From Pseudomonas sp. KU43P (GTDB lineage: Bacteria; Pseudomonadota; Gammaproteobacteria; Pseudomonadales; Pseudomonadaceae): DNA of 64,000 nucleotides. Every line of letters begins with the position of its first letter. Positions within the stretch are counted from its first letter, which is position 1. Where the stretch lies: NCBI RefSeq assembly GCF_033095865.1, contig NZ_AP019365.1:2577501-2641500 (forward strand). The letters are read 5' to 3'. Shown here piece after piece: positions 35,555 to 44,613 of the stretch. The position numbers were made by a program, and so were the translations under genes. A model generated the notes under the pieces. The model had not been told where the DNA came from. It did no database searches and saw nothing but the letters and a program-made list of their open reading frames with translations.

Positions 35555-37141
35555 TCATTGGCCTGAAACCGAGCCCTGCGTTGGGCTCGCTGCCACTACC
35601 CGATTTCGGCCAGTCTGTTTTGCCAGGTACAGGTGCTCATCGGCGCGCTTGAGAATGTCGGCGCTGCTCACCGTGACGGCGTCCTTGCAGGCGACACCGA
35701 TGGAGATCGTCAAGGCACCGACACCGTCAACCGGCGTATCGGCAATACTTTGCCGGATGCGCTCGGCCACCTGAGTGGCGGCTGCCAGGCTGGTATCCGG
35801 CAGCAGTAGCACGAATTCCTCGCCGCCAGCGCGGCAGGCGAGGTCGATGGCCCTGGAGGCGTTCTGGATAAGCTGTGCGATCTGTTGCAAGGCCCGATCG
35901 CCGGCATCATGGCCATGGACGTCGTTGACCCGTTTGAAATGGTCGATGTCCAGCGCCAGCGCGGCATAGGGCCGGTTGCTCCGATCAAGATCTGACAGCG
36001 TTGCATCCATGGCCCGGCGATTGGCAAGGCCGGTCAATGGGTCGCTCAAGGCCACCTGGTTCAACTGGCCCATTTCTTTGTGCATCAGTTGCACGCCTTT
36101 GAGCAGCGCGTGGCGAATCGCTCCGGCCTCGGCGTACCAGCCCCGCACAGCCGCCAGGCGTCTGGGCGTTTCCGGGGCAGAAAGATCAGCGGCGATCCTG
36201 GCGAGCTGACGCAACGGCCGGGTTATCAGGAAGGTGCCCGCCAGAATCAGCAGCAGGCCCAGCGTGCCGGCCGGCACGATCTTGAGCAGCATCTCGCGCA
36301 TCAGTTGGCGCAAGGGGGCCAGTGCCTGCTTTTCAGGTTGCTGGGCCACCACCGCCCAATCGGCTTCAGGCACATAGGCATAGCCGGCAAGCATGGGGAT
36401 GCCCTGGTAATTAGGCGCGGCGAGTTCGCCTGTCTGCCCTTGTAATGCTGCGTTCATCGTCGGGCTGTTGGTGATCACCTGGCCAATCTGCTCGTGGTTG
36501 GGGTGATACAGCAAGCGGTGGTTGCTGTCGGCGATGAACGCATAGGTACCGTCGCTGTAGGCGTGATGGCTGATCAGGCCGTGCATGACGCCATGTTGCT
36601 GCAGGTGGATCGCCCCCCCGATCACGCCGAGAAACTTCCCGTTGCGGTCCAGGATAGGCCTTGAGATGAATACGATCAGCTGCCCTGTTGCGGACGTGTA
36701 GGCCTGGCTGACCATCGGCTGGTGTTCTGCCAGTGCATGCTTGACCTCGCTAGACGTCAGCGTGCTGCCGAGCACGCCGGGTATGTCGGGATGCAGGGCC
36801 AGGACCTGGCCCTGGTCATCGAGGATCATCACCACATCGAGTTCTGAATCCTGGGCCTGCAAACGCAAGGCTTCGTCCTTGAGCACGGCCGGTTCGTCGA
36901 AGCGGTCGGCCACGCGCAGGCTGCTGAATTGCAGGCGGTTCTGCGCCGAACGCAGGAATTCGCCAATGCTCGAGGCGACCTTGGAGGCGTAGGCGCGGTT
37001 CGATGCCAGGGTCGAGCCGATCAGAGCGTCCCGTTGCACGCCGTAGGCGACGGCCAGGCAGATACCGAGCGTGGCCAGCACCGCCAGCAGCACGAAGATC
37101 ATAGTCAGGCCGCGCAGGCCCAGGAATTGGCGATCAGGCAT
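35555..37141 (-). CDS. dCache-sensor diguanylate cyclase
   Basis: 528-residue membrane cyclase: TM1 about 10-32, periplasmic double-Cache domain about 40-280, TM2 about 287-308, HAMP-like linker, GGDEF domain from about 375. The catalytic site is RAGGEEFVLLLPD. An inhibitory I-site RAID lies exactly five residues before it, so feedback control by c-di-GMP is expected. ALDIDHFKRVND is the metal-binding region. It starts 15 bp after the tautomerase gene and may be co-transcribed. Ligand unknown. Confidence 0.9.
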   Translation of the reverse strand: MPDRQFLGLRGLTMIFVLLAVLATLGICLAVAYGVQRDALIGSTLASNRAYASKVASSIGEFLRSAQNRLQFSSLRVADRFDEPAVLKDEALRLQAQDSELDVVMILDDQGQVLALHPDIPGVLGSTLTSSEVKHALAEHQPMVSQAYTSATGQLIVFISRPILDRNGKFLGVIGGAIHLQQHGVMHGLISHHAYSDGTYAFIADSNHRLLYHPNHEQIGQVITNSPTMNAALQGQTGELAAPNYQGIPMLAGYAYVPEADWAVVAQQPEKQALAPLRQLMREMLLKIVPAGTLGLLLILAGTFLITRPLRQLARIAADLSAPETPRRLAAVRGWYAEAGAIRHALLKGVQLMHKEMGQLNQVALSDPLTGLANRRAMDATLSDLDRSNRPYAALALDIDHFKRVNDVHGHDAGDRALQQIAQLIQNASRAIDLACRAGGEEFVLLLPDTSLAAATQVAERIRQSIADTPVDGVGALTISIGVACKDAVTVSSADILKRADEHLYLAKQTGRNRVVAASPTQGSVSGQ

Positions 37142-37156
37142 GTTCGTCCGCCGGGT

Positions 37157-37540
37157 TCAGAGCGCGTACTGCGCGATGCCATTACCGAACGACCAGTTCT
37201 CCTTGCGCACCTCGACCAGGTTGATGAAGACATCTTCCGGGCGTACTCCGGCCTCACGTTCGAGCCCTTGGGCGATGGCCAGGTACAAGGCTTTCTTCTG
37301 ATCGACGGTACGCCCTTCGCTGAGGGTGATCTGGATGAACACCTGGCCATCGGTGCGCTGGATGCCCAGGTATTGCGGGTCATTCACCAGTTTTTCGCTG
37401 TCATGCTCGGTGAGCACCTGGAAGTTGTCGTGTTCGGGCACATTGATGGTTTGGCGCAGCGCACCGTAGACCACCTTGCCGAGGGTTTGCAGGTGAGTGG
37501 GGTTGGGCTGGCGTTTGATGTCGATGCGTACCAGTGGCAT
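37157..37540 (-). CDS. Tautomerase-superfamily protein
   Basis: 127-residue 4-oxalocrotonate-tautomerase-like protein. After initiator removal the conserved Pro-1 (MPLVRIDIKR) is the catalytic base. Twice the length of classical 4-OT, it belongs to the longer cis-CaaD/MSAD-like group (QRTDGQVFIQITLSEGRTVD, PEDVFINLVEVRKENWSFGNG). AAGGAG precedes the start. A REP pair separates it from the RidA operon, so it is probably transcribed independently. Confidence 0.87.
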   Translation of the reverse strand: MPLVRIDIKRQPNPTHLQTLGKVVYGALRQTINVPEHDNFQVLTEHDSEKLVNDPQYLGIQRTDGQVFIQITLSEGRTVDQKKALYLAIAQGLEREAGVRPEDVFINLVEVRKENWSFGNGIAQYAL

Positions 37541-37638
37541 GTCGGGCTCCTTGAAGGGGGACGATGCGAGGTGCGGGGTTGGCATTGCGACAGTAACGAT
37601 AGCTGGGTGAAGCAGAACCCTCCAAAAGCTCGCGATTC

Positions 37639-37728
37639 CTGTGGGAGCCGGCTTGCCGGCGATAGGGCCCGAGCAGACATTCAGCGTGGTCTGCCCCGGC
37701 CTCATCGCCGGCAAGCCGGCTCCCACAA
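37639..37728. repeat. Inverted pair of REP elements (BIME-like)
   Basis: CTGTGGGAGCCGGCTTGCCG (37639-37658, continuing GCGAT) and its exact inverse (37704-37728) are separated by 40 bp. The two 25-base cores are perfectly complementary. Located between the RidA gene and the tautomerase gene, both on the minus strand; likely a transcript boundary or mRNA-stabilising element. Confidence 0.9.
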
Positions 37729-37746
37729 GGGATGTGTGTGTAATGT

Positions 37747-38133
37747 TTAGTTTGCGCGGCAGGGCACACAGGCATAGACCACCAGTTCCACCAGCATCTC
37801 TTCCCGGGCCAAACCGGCCACCACCACTGCGGCGCGGTTGGGGTAGGGCGCCTGGAAGTACTGGCCATAAAGGCTGTTGACTGTCGCCAGGTAGCTGCGG
37901 TCGGTCACATAGATCAGCACCTGGGTCACATCGTCCAGCGACGCGCCCGCCGCCTCCAGGGTATGGCACAGGTTGTCGAGGGTCTGGCGGGTCTGGGCCT
38001 CGATGCCGCCGGCCACCACCTGGCCCTGGGCATCGATGGGGATCTGCGCGGTGTACAGCGTGCCGTTGCCGACGACGGCCCATTCCAGAGGCGCCTTGGA
38101 GGCATACAAGTCGGTCTTGATGGCATGTTTCAT
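37747..38133 (-). CDS. RidA-family protein
   Basis: 128-residue YjgF/YER057c/UK114 protein. Typical stretches are TLYTAQIPIDAQGQVVAGGI, TRQTLDNLCHTLEAAGASLD and the strand VELVVYACVP at the end. In place of the canonical arginine motif near the C-terminus it reads PNRAAVVVAGLAREEMLVE, which keeps the Arg. RidA enzymes hydrolyse reactive enamines and imines. As last gene of the dipeptidase/BCCT operon it may act on a pathway intermediate. Confidence 0.88.
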   Translation of the reverse strand: MKHAIKTDLYASKAPLEWAVVGNGTLYTAQIPIDAQGQVVAGGIEAQTRQTLDNLCHTLEAAGASLDDVTQVLIYVTDRSYLATVNSLYGQYFQAPYPNRAAVVVAGLAREEMLVELVVYACVPCRAN

Positions 38134-38157
38134 TGAAAGGTTCCTGACAAGGGGCAT

Positions 38158-38844
38158 TCAGTCGACATCGCTACCACCGCCGGCGCCATGGCGGCGCGAG
38201 GCTTCGGTGCTTTCGACCAGGATCTGTTCGGCGAACTGCTTCAACCGCTGCCAGGTCTGCTCGTGCACCTCGAAGCCCTGGTTCAGCGTGGCCAGGTTGG
38301 TGGCGGCAGTCGCTGCAGGTTGTGTCGGCTGGCTGAACAGCACCGTGATGCTCTGCTCTGCGCCGGTTTCGGTGTCTTCGCTGTACAAGCCGGGGCAGGT
38401 GGCGCCAGCGGCAAACGTTGCCACGTGCCGCTGGCGTGCATCGCCCCATTGGGCCCGCACGTCCAGGCCACGTTCGGCCGCCTGGCTCAGGTAGCCGAGC
38501 AACAGCAGGCGGTTATGGCAATGCTGGATACGCAGCACCGCCTGGCCGTCGCGCAGGGCCTTGCCCAGCGCCAGTTCCACCACGGTCGCGGCGCAGCGCA
38601 GCACGCTCTGGCCCTGGGCGTCGATCACCAGCAGTGCGCTGTCTTCATGGCTCAGGGTGTAGGGCCGCTCTGCCTCGCTCTGCAGGTAGTCCAGTGCCTT
38701 GGCCAACGTGCCCGTGCCGTCCAGCCCCTGCTGGTGCAGCCAGCCGACCAGTTCGGCGGCGTCTTCGCAGTCGCCGACGGCAAAGCCCATGCCCTCGAAG
38801 GCCTTGCGGCACATCACCTGGATTTCGTTGAGGGATACGCGCAT
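38158..38844 (-). CDS. DUF3726 family protein
   Basis: 228-residue protein opening MRVSLNEIQVMCRKAFEGMG, which matches the start of DUF3726. No catalytic motif is apparent. It starts 2 bases after the stop of the 564-residue orphan and is followed 24 bp later by RidA. Tight placement in the operon suggests a subunit or assembly partner of one of the enzymes. Function unknown. Confidence 0.8.
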   Translation of the reverse strand: MRVSLNEIQVMCRKAFEGMGFAVGDCEDAAELVGWLHQQGLDGTGTLAKALDYLQSEAERPYTLSHEDSALLVIDAQGQSVLRCAATVVELALGKALRDGQAVLRIQHCHNRLLLLGYLSQAAERGLDVRAQWGDARQRHVATFAAGATCPGLYSEDTETGAEQSITVLFSQPTQPAATAATNLATLNQGFEVHEQTWQRLKQFAEQILVESTEASRRHGAGGGSDVD

Positions 38845-38846
38845 GT

Positions 38847-40541
38847 TCAGAAGCCTCCCTGCGGCATGACCGCGAAGTTCCAGTCGTCGTCGAACGGCAG
38901 GCCGATCTCACCGACCAGGGGCGCGCCCTGGAACAGCGTGATGCGCACCCAGCGGCTGGATTTGGGGTCGAACTTGCCGGCACCGAAAAACGCCAGTTTG
39001 CAGCGCAACAGGTGGATCGGCAGCATGTCCTCGGCCAGCAGGTTGGCGCGGATCTCGCCATAGCCGGTGCGGGCCATGCCTTGCAGGCGGCGGACCGTGC
39101 CCTTGAACCCCGGCTGGGCAATCAGGAAGTGCGCCGTCAGCGCATGGGGCTGCGTGCGCAAGTGGGTGATCAGGGCGCTGTGACAGCGCTGGATATTACG
39201 CGCAATGCCCAGCTGCATTTCCTTCTCGGCACCTGGCTCGGTGCGGCGCATGCCCAGGCGCGGTTCTTCTTTTTCCGCAGAGCGGTACCAGAAGAAATGC
39301 TCGGCCTCGCCCTCGGCGAAGTCGTAGGCCAGGGCCCAGGCGTAATGCTGTTCGATCAGCTCACACAGCTGCCCCAGGGGCATCTGCGCATCCAGTTGGC
39401 AGCCTTCGACCACCCCCATCTGCTCGGCCAGCGGCGTGACCTGCTCGGGGTACAGCTCCAGCAGCAGGCTCACCAGCAGTTCCTGGCAACCCACCCCGGC
39501 ATGGGCTTCGCTCCACGCCTGCAGGCGCTGCCAGAGGCCAGCGTTGCAGGGTTGGCTGTCGAGCCAGGCGGTCAGCCGGGCAAGCTCGGCCAGGGTGTGC
39601 TGGTCCTGGTCATGCTGACGCTGATCCTCGGTACAGGTCTGTTCGAGGTGCGCGTGGGCCCTGGAAAGCAGCGAGCGCAGCCGGGCGAGTCGTTCAAGCG
39701 TGGGGGCTTGCGCGAGCACCTGGGCCAACGCGGTTTCCCGCGTGGCGATCCAGCGCTCGACCAGTTGCGGGTGGTTGATCAGAAAGGGCGCCATACCCAG
39801 CCCGGTGGCATTGCCCACCCCCAGGTAACGCTGCAGCGCAGGCGCCAGCGGCACCGCCCGTTGCGGGGCGAGTGCGCGGGCCATGTGCTCGATCTGCTCG
39901 ATGCTGAAGTGGCGCAGCAGGTAGACCGTGAACATCTGCGCGCTGAACGGCTGATCGAAGTCCGAGTTGCCTTGCAGGCAGGCGAAGTCGGCGATGCCGA
40001 ACTTGCCGTTGCCATACACCGCAGTGGTGCGGTAGAGGTAGCCGACCTCGGCGAGCTGGCGCGGGTCGGGCTGGTTGCCCTCGGCCAGTGCCGCCAGGAA
40101 GCGGTCGAAATTGCGCAGGCTGCGGTTGGCCCGAGACAGCACCAGCACCCGGGCATCGAAGCGGCCGGCCTCCTGCAGCGGCACATTGCGCTGCAGGTCG
40201 GCCAGTTGCGCCTCGTCCACGTCGCCTGCCACCAGCACGAAGGCCACGTCCCACTGGTCGGCGATCACTCGGTCGCTGCGCTTTTCCGGCGGTAGGTAGG
40301 CCGAGAAGATCACGCAGTGGTAGTGCGCGTTGGGCGTGTCGATACGGTAGATGGCGGTGCCGAAGCCGTTGCCGTCCAGGTCGAAGCGGCTGCGGCTGAT
40401 CTGCCAGCGTTGGTTCATCATCCGCCGCATGCTGCTGCGCACGAAGCTCAACGGGCTCTGGAAGTGGCTGCCCAGGCGGGCCAGGTCCATCACCTGGCTG
40501 GCCGGGCGCAGCCCGGAGGGTGCGAACGCGGGGTTGCTCAT
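38847..40541 (-). CDS. 564-residue protein of unknown function in the BCCT/dipeptidase operon
   Basis: I do not recognise a family. The protein is soluble, without signal peptide or membrane helix, and rich in helices. Stretches that look conserved include DGNGFGTAIYRIDTPNAHYH, TTAVYGNGKFGIADFACLQG, LGVGNATGLGMAPFLINHPQ and a tryptophan-bearing end (SSRWVRITLFQGAPLVGEIG). Glycine-rich motifs such as GNATGLGMAPF could bind a nucleotide or phosphate. ATG 40541 is preferred; another at 40565 adds eight residues. It lies between the BCCT and DUF3726 genes with minimal gaps, so it is integral to the pathway. Confidence 0.75.
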   Translation of the reverse strand: MSNPAFAPSGLRPASQVMDLARLGSHFQSPLSFVRSSMRRMMNQRWQISRSRFDLDGNGFGTAIYRIDTPNAHYHCVIFSAYLPPEKRSDRVIADQWDVAFVLVAGDVDEAQLADLQRNVPLQEAGRFDARVLVLSRANRSLRNFDRFLAALAEGNQPDPRQLAEVGYLYRTTAVYGNGKFGIADFACLQGNSDFDQPFSAQMFTVYLLRHFSIEQIEHMARALAPQRAVPLAPALQRYLGVGNATGLGMAPFLINHPQLVERWIATRETALAQVLAQAPTLERLARLRSLLSRAHAHLEQTCTEDQRQHDQDQHTLAELARLTAWLDSQPCNAGLWQRLQAWSEAHAGVGCQELLVSLLLELYPEQVTPLAEQMGVVEGCQLDAQMPLGQLCELIEQHYAWALAYDFAEGEAEHFFWYRSAEKEEPRLGMRRTEPGAEKEMQLGIARNIQRCHSALITHLRTQPHALTAHFLIAQPGFKGTVRRLQGMARTGYGEIRANLLAEDMLPIHLLRCKLAFFGAGKFDPKSSRWVRITLFQGAPLVGEIGLPFDDDWNFAVMPQGGF

Positions 40542-40568
40542 TGTTGTTGTACCTGCATGCATCATGGT

Positions 40569-42119
40569 TCAGACGCCTTGTTCGCGGGCCATGTGCCGGG
40601 CGATGCGCACGGCATCCCACAACGCTGGCAGGATCACCAGCGACACCGGCACCGCGGTGATGACGATAAAGGATTGCAAGGCCGTGACACCGCCCGCGCC
40701 GATGGTGATCAGCACCACCGCCGCCAGGCCCATGCCGATGGCCCAGAAGCCGCACAGCCATTTCTTCGGTTTGTCGTTGCTGGACATCGCCAGGGCCACG
40801 GTGAAGGCCATGGCGTCGCCGTTGGTGGCCACCGATATGAAACTGAGGAACAGGAACAGCGCGCTGATCAGGCCGCCCAGCGGCAGGTTCTGGGTCACGC
40901 CCAGCAGCAGGTCCTCAGGCTGGGTGCCATGGGCGGTGACGATCCCTGGCGTATGCAGCTCCAGGCCGATACCCGTGCCGCCGACCACGGTGAACCAGAA
41001 CATGGTCACCAGCGGGGCGATGATCGACAACGTCATGATGATCTCGCGAATGGTGCGGCCCCGCGAGATCCGTGCGACGTACAGCGCCACCATGGGGGCG
41101 TAGCCGATGAACCAGCCCCAGTAGAACACCGTCCACCAGTCCAGCCATTTCGGGTCGGCGCGGAACAGCGTCATCGGGATGAACTGCTCCACGTGCAGGG
41201 CAAAGGCCGCCGGGAAGCCGCCGAGGATGAACAGCGTCGGCCCGCACACCACCATGAACAGCGCCAGGCCGATCATCAGCCACACGTTGATCTCGCTGAC
41301 GAAACGGATGCCCTTGAGGCCCACCAGGCAGGACACGGTGTACATCGCCGTGACCAGCACGATGGTCAGCGATTGGGTGACGATGCCATTGGGCACCCCC
41401 CACACCGCGTGCATCGCGCTGCTGATCTGCAGGCCGAGGAAGCCGATCGGGCCGATGGTGCCGGCGACCACCGCGATGATCGAGGTGGCATCGGCCAGGG
41501 TGCCGATCGGCCCCTTCAGCGCTCGTTCGCCGAACAGCGGGTAGAGCAGGGTGCGCGGAGCCAGGGGCAGGCCCTTGTCATAGTGCAGGTGCATCAGCAC
41601 GATCGCCAGCAGGCTGCCGAGCACCGCCCAGGCGAGGAAGCCCCAGTGCACGAAGGACTGCGCCAGCGCTGCGGTGGCCGCCGCCTCGCTGTGCGGCTGC
41701 ACACCGACGAACAGTGGCGGTGGGCTGGCGAAGTGCATCAGCGGCTCGGCCGCCGCCCAGAACGCCCCGCCACCGGCGAGCAGTGCGCACATGATCACCG
41801 CGATCCAGTTGAAGGTGCTGATGTCCGGGCGCTGGTCGACGCCGCCCAGGCGCACCCGCCCGCAGCGGGAAAAGCCAATCACCAGGCTGACCGCGAAGGT
41901 CGCCAGCATCAGCACCTGCCAGTACAGGCCAAAGAACTTGGTCGACCAGGCGAACAGCGTGTTCACCAGCGCCGATACCGCCTCGATATCGACCAGCGCC
42001 GCCAGCAGGAACGCTGCCAGGAAACCGCCGCTGATCACGAACAGCGGCCAGTCGATGTCCCGCGCCAGGGGCAGGCCCATGGCCTGGCCTTCAGCCTGCA
42101 GGGTGGTTGGGTTTTTCAT
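40569..42119 (-). CDS. BCCT-family quaternary-ammonium transporter
   Basis: 516-residue betaine/choline/carnitine transporter with 12 helices and short termini (no BetT-like regulatory tail). WWTVFYWGWFIGYAPMVALY and VARISRGRTIREI are the helix-8 signature with the aromatic box tryptophans. The lack of an osmosensory tail favours catabolic uptake over osmoprotection. It sits in an operon with an aldehyde dehydrogenase and an M19-like peptidase. Confidence 0.9.
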   Translation of the reverse strand: MKNPTTLQAEGQAMGLPLARDIDWPLFVISGGFLAAFLLAALVDIEAVSALVNTLFAWSTKFFGLYWQVLMLATFAVSLVIGFSRCGRVRLGGVDQRPDISTFNWIAVIMCALLAGGGAFWAAAEPLMHFASPPPLFVGVQPHSEAAATAALAQSFVHWGFLAWAVLGSLLAIVLMHLHYDKGLPLAPRTLLYPLFGERALKGPIGTLADATSIIAVVAGTIGPIGFLGLQISSAMHAVWGVPNGIVTQSLTIVLVTAMYTVSCLVGLKGIRFVSEINVWLMIGLALFMVVCGPTLFILGGFPAAFALHVEQFIPMTLFRADPKWLDWWTVFYWGWFIGYAPMVALYVARISRGRTIREIIMTLSIIAPLVTMFWFTVVGGTGIGLELHTPGIVTAHGTQPEDLLLGVTQNLPLGGLISALFLFLSFISVATNGDAMAFTVALAMSSNDKPKKWLCGFWAIGMGLAAVVLITIGAGGVTALQSFIVITAVPVSLVILPALWDAVRIARHMAREQGV

Positions 42120-42171
42120 GAAGCCTCCGGAACCTGCGTTGTTGTTATTGTTGATGCTGTCCGTGCGGGGC

Positions 42172-43158
42172 TCAGGCTTGCGGCGTGCTGGTGGTTTCCA
42201 GCAGGCGCAGCCAGTTCAGCCCCATGATCCTGCGTACATCGTCTTCGGCAAAGCCCCGGGCACGCAGGCCCCGGGCGATGTTGGGGAAGTCGCGGCTGTC
42301 GCGGAACCACTGCAGCGGTTCCGGCCAGTTGGCGTTGTCCTTGGAACCTTCGCCGTAGTCCTTGTCCTTGCTCCAGCGGCCGTTGCGCATCCATTCCAGC
42401 ACCGCCAGCGGTTGTGCCTGGCACAGGTCGGTGCCGATGCCGATGTGCTCCACGCCCATCAGGTCGGCCGTGCGTGCGACCATGTCGCAGAAGCTCTCCA
42501 GGCTGCACGCCGAGGCGTCCTTGAGGTGGAAGGGGTAGGTGCTGAAGCCCAGCAGGCCACCGGATTCGGCGATGCCGCGCAGCACTGCGTCGGACTTGTT
42601 GCGCTTGGCGGCATGGAAGCTCGACGGGTTGGCATGCGAGACGATCACCGGCCGGCTGGACAGCTCGATGGCCTCCAGGGTGCTGCGCTCGGCGCTGTGG
42701 GACATGTCGATCAGCATGCCGACCCGGTTCATCTCGGCGATCACCTGGCGGCCGAAGCGGCTGATGCCGTTGTCCTCGCGCTCGTAGCAACCGCTGGCGA
42801 GCAGGCTCTGGTTGTTGTAGGTGAGCTGCATGACGAACACGCCCAGCTGGCGGAATACCTCGACCAGGGCAATGTCGTCCTCGATCGGCGAGCAGTTCTG
42901 GAAGCCGAAGAAGATGCCCACCCGGCCTTCCTGCTGGGCCAGGCGGATATCGCCGGCGCTGCGCACCGGGCGAATAAGCTCGGGCCAGGTTTCGAAGCGC
43001 CGGTTCCACTCGCCCAGGCGTGACAGGGTTTCGCGGGCGTTCTCGTGGTAGGCGATGGTGGCGTGCACTGCGCTCAGGCCACCGGCCTGCATCTGCTGGA
43101 AAATTTCCGGGCTCCAGTTGGAGTACTGCAGGCCGTCGATCATCAGGAGGTCGTTCAT
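42172..43158 (-). CDS. M19 (renal dipeptidase-like) protein with altered metal site
   Basis: 328-residue membrane-dipeptidase family protein. The fold markers IDMSHS, VIVSHANPSSFHA and HIGIGTDL are present. The first metal motif of the family, D-G-H-N-D, reads D-G-L-Q-Y (residues 8-12), and the bridging glutamate position reads FGFQN. The classical binuclear zinc centre is therefore incomplete, so the enzyme may be mononuclear or have another activity. Similar non-canonical M19 proteins accompany glycine-betaine catabolic genes in Pseudomonas. An in-frame ATG at 43167 is an alternative start with poor spacing to AAGG. Confidence 0.85.
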   Translation of the reverse strand: MNDLLMIDGLQYSNWSPEIFQQMQAGGLSAVHATIAYHENARETLSRLGEWNRRFETWPELIRPVRSAGDIRLAQQEGRVGIFFGFQNCSPIEDDIALVEVFRQLGVFVMQLTYNNQSLLASGCYEREDNGISRFGRQVIAEMNRVGMLIDMSHSAERSTLEAIELSSRPVIVSHANPSSFHAAKRNKSDAVLRGIAESGGLLGFSTYPFHLKDASACSLESFCDMVARTADLMGVEHIGIGTDLCQAQPLAVLEWMRNGRWSKDKDYGEGSKDNANWPEPLQWFRDSRDFPNIARGLRARGFAEDDVRRIMGLNWLRLLETTSTPQA

Positions 43159-43170
43159 GGTGCTCATCCT

Positions 43171-44613
43171 TCAAGGCCGCAGGTAGGTGGTCTTGACCAC
43201 GGTGTAGAAGTCACGGGCGTACTGGCCCTGTTCGCGGGGGCCGAAGCTGGAGGCTTTGCGGCCGCCGAACGGTACGTGGTAGTCGGTGCCGGCGGTGGGC
43301 AGGTTGACCATCACGCAGCCGGTCTGGGCGCGGCGCTTGAACTCGCTGGCATGGCGCAGGGACTGGGTGATGATGCCGGCGGTAAGGCCGTAGACGGTGT
43401 CGTTGAGCGTGGCCAGGGCTTCTTCGAAGCCGCTGACGCGGATCACGCAGGCGATCGGGCCGAACACTTCCTCGCGGTTGATGCGCATGTCGTTGCGGGT
43501 ACCTGTGAACAGCGCCGGGCGCATGTAGTAGCCGTCGCTGTCCAGTTGCAGGCGCTCGCCGCCTTCGATCAGGGTGGCGCCTTCGGCCTGGGCCAGGCGC
43601 AGGTACTCCAGGTTCTGCTCCAGTTGGCGTGCCTCGGCCACCGGGCCGATCTGCACCCCGGCGTGCAGGGCGTGGCCGACCTTGAGCTGGCGCATGCGCA
43701 GGCGCAGGGCTTCGACGAAGCGATCGTGGATGCCGTCGCAGACGATCAGCCGCGACGACGCTGTGCACTTCTGCCCGGTGCCGAAGAAGGCGCCGTTGAG
43801 TGCGCATTCCACCGCCAGGTCGAGGTCGGCATCGTCCATCACTACCAGGGCGTTCTTGCTGCCCATTTCCAGTTGGCAGCGCACCAGGTTGCCGGCTGTG
43901 GCGACCGCCACGTGGCGGCCGGTCTGCAGCGAACCGGTGAAGGTCAGGGCATCGATGTCGGGTGATTGCACCAGGGTTTCGCCGACGCTGGCGCCGCTGC
44001 CCATGACCAGGTTGAAGGTGCCGTCCGGCAGGCCCTGGCGGCTGATGATCTCGGTCAGCGCCCAGGCGCTGGCAGGCACCAGGTTGGCCGGCTTGAACAC
44101 CACGGCGTTGCCGAAGGCCAGTGCCGGGGCGATCTTCCAGGCGGCGGTGGCCATGGGGAAGTTCCACGGGGTGATGATGCCGACCACGCCCACCGGTTCG
44201 CGGTGCACCTCGATGTCGATGCCGGGGCGCACGGATGCGGCGGTTTCGCCCAACTGGCGCAGCACTTCGGCGGCGTAGTAGTGGAAGAACTGGCCGCTGC
44301 GGTGCACTTCGCCGATGCCTTCGGCCAGCGGTTTGCCTTCTTCACGCGAGAGCAGTTCGCCGAGTTCCGCCTTGCGAGCGATCAGCTCGTCGCCGATGGC
44401 CATCAGCACGTGCTGGCGGGCTTCCAGGCCGCTGGCGGCCCATTGCGGTTGTGCGGCGCGAGCGGCCTGGATGGCGTGCAAGGTCTGGTCGGCGCAGGCC
44501 TGATGGTATTCGCCGATCAGGTCGCGGGTGTCCGAGGGGCTGTGGTTGGCGACGGTGGCCTGGCCTTCGCACCACTGGCCATCGATGTAGTTCTTGTAGG
44601 TGTTGTGTGACAT
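43171..44613 (-). CDS. NAD(P)-dependent aldehyde dehydrogenase (2,5-dioxovalerate-like)
   Basis: 480-residue ALDH. TPWNFPMATAAWKIAPALA is the cofactor loop, LEMGSKNALVVMDDADLD carries the catalytic Glu (ELGGKN variant), and FGTGQKCTASSRLIV the nucleophilic Cys. The last motif and NALVV-D-DADLD pattern resemble alpha-ketoglutarate-semialdehyde dehydrogenases, so a 2,5-dioxovalerate-like aldehyde is possible; this is inference. First gene of the operon, 95 bp from a divergent LysR gene. Confidence 0.88.
   Translation of the reverse strand: MSHNTYKNYIDGQWCEGQATVANHSPSDTRDLIGEYHQACADQTLHAIQAARAAQPQWAASGLEARQHVLMAIGDELIARKAELGELLSREEGKPLAEGIGEVHRSGQFFHYYAAEVLRQLGETAASVRPGIDIEVHREPVGVVGIITPWNFPMATAAWKIAPALAFGNAVVFKPANLVPASAWALTEIISRQGLPDGTFNLVMGSGASVGETLVQSPDIDALTFTGSLQTGRHVAVATAGNLVRCQLEMGSKNALVVMDDADLDLAVECALNGAFFGTGQKCTASSRLIVCDGIHDRFVEALRLRMRQLKVGHALHAGVQIGPVAEARQLEQNLEYLRLAQAEGATLIEGGERLQLDSDGYYMRPALFTGTRNDMRINREEVFGPIACVIRVSGFEEALATLNDTVYGLTAGIITQSLRHASEFKRRAQTGCVMVNLPTAGTDYHVPFGGRKASSFGPREQGQYARDFYTVVKTTYLRP

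Noticed and set aside
40317..42227. 636-codon plus-strand frame over the BCCT transporter
   Set aside because: Antisense of a membrane protein; low-complexity H/Q/R/D-rich translation with no motifs.
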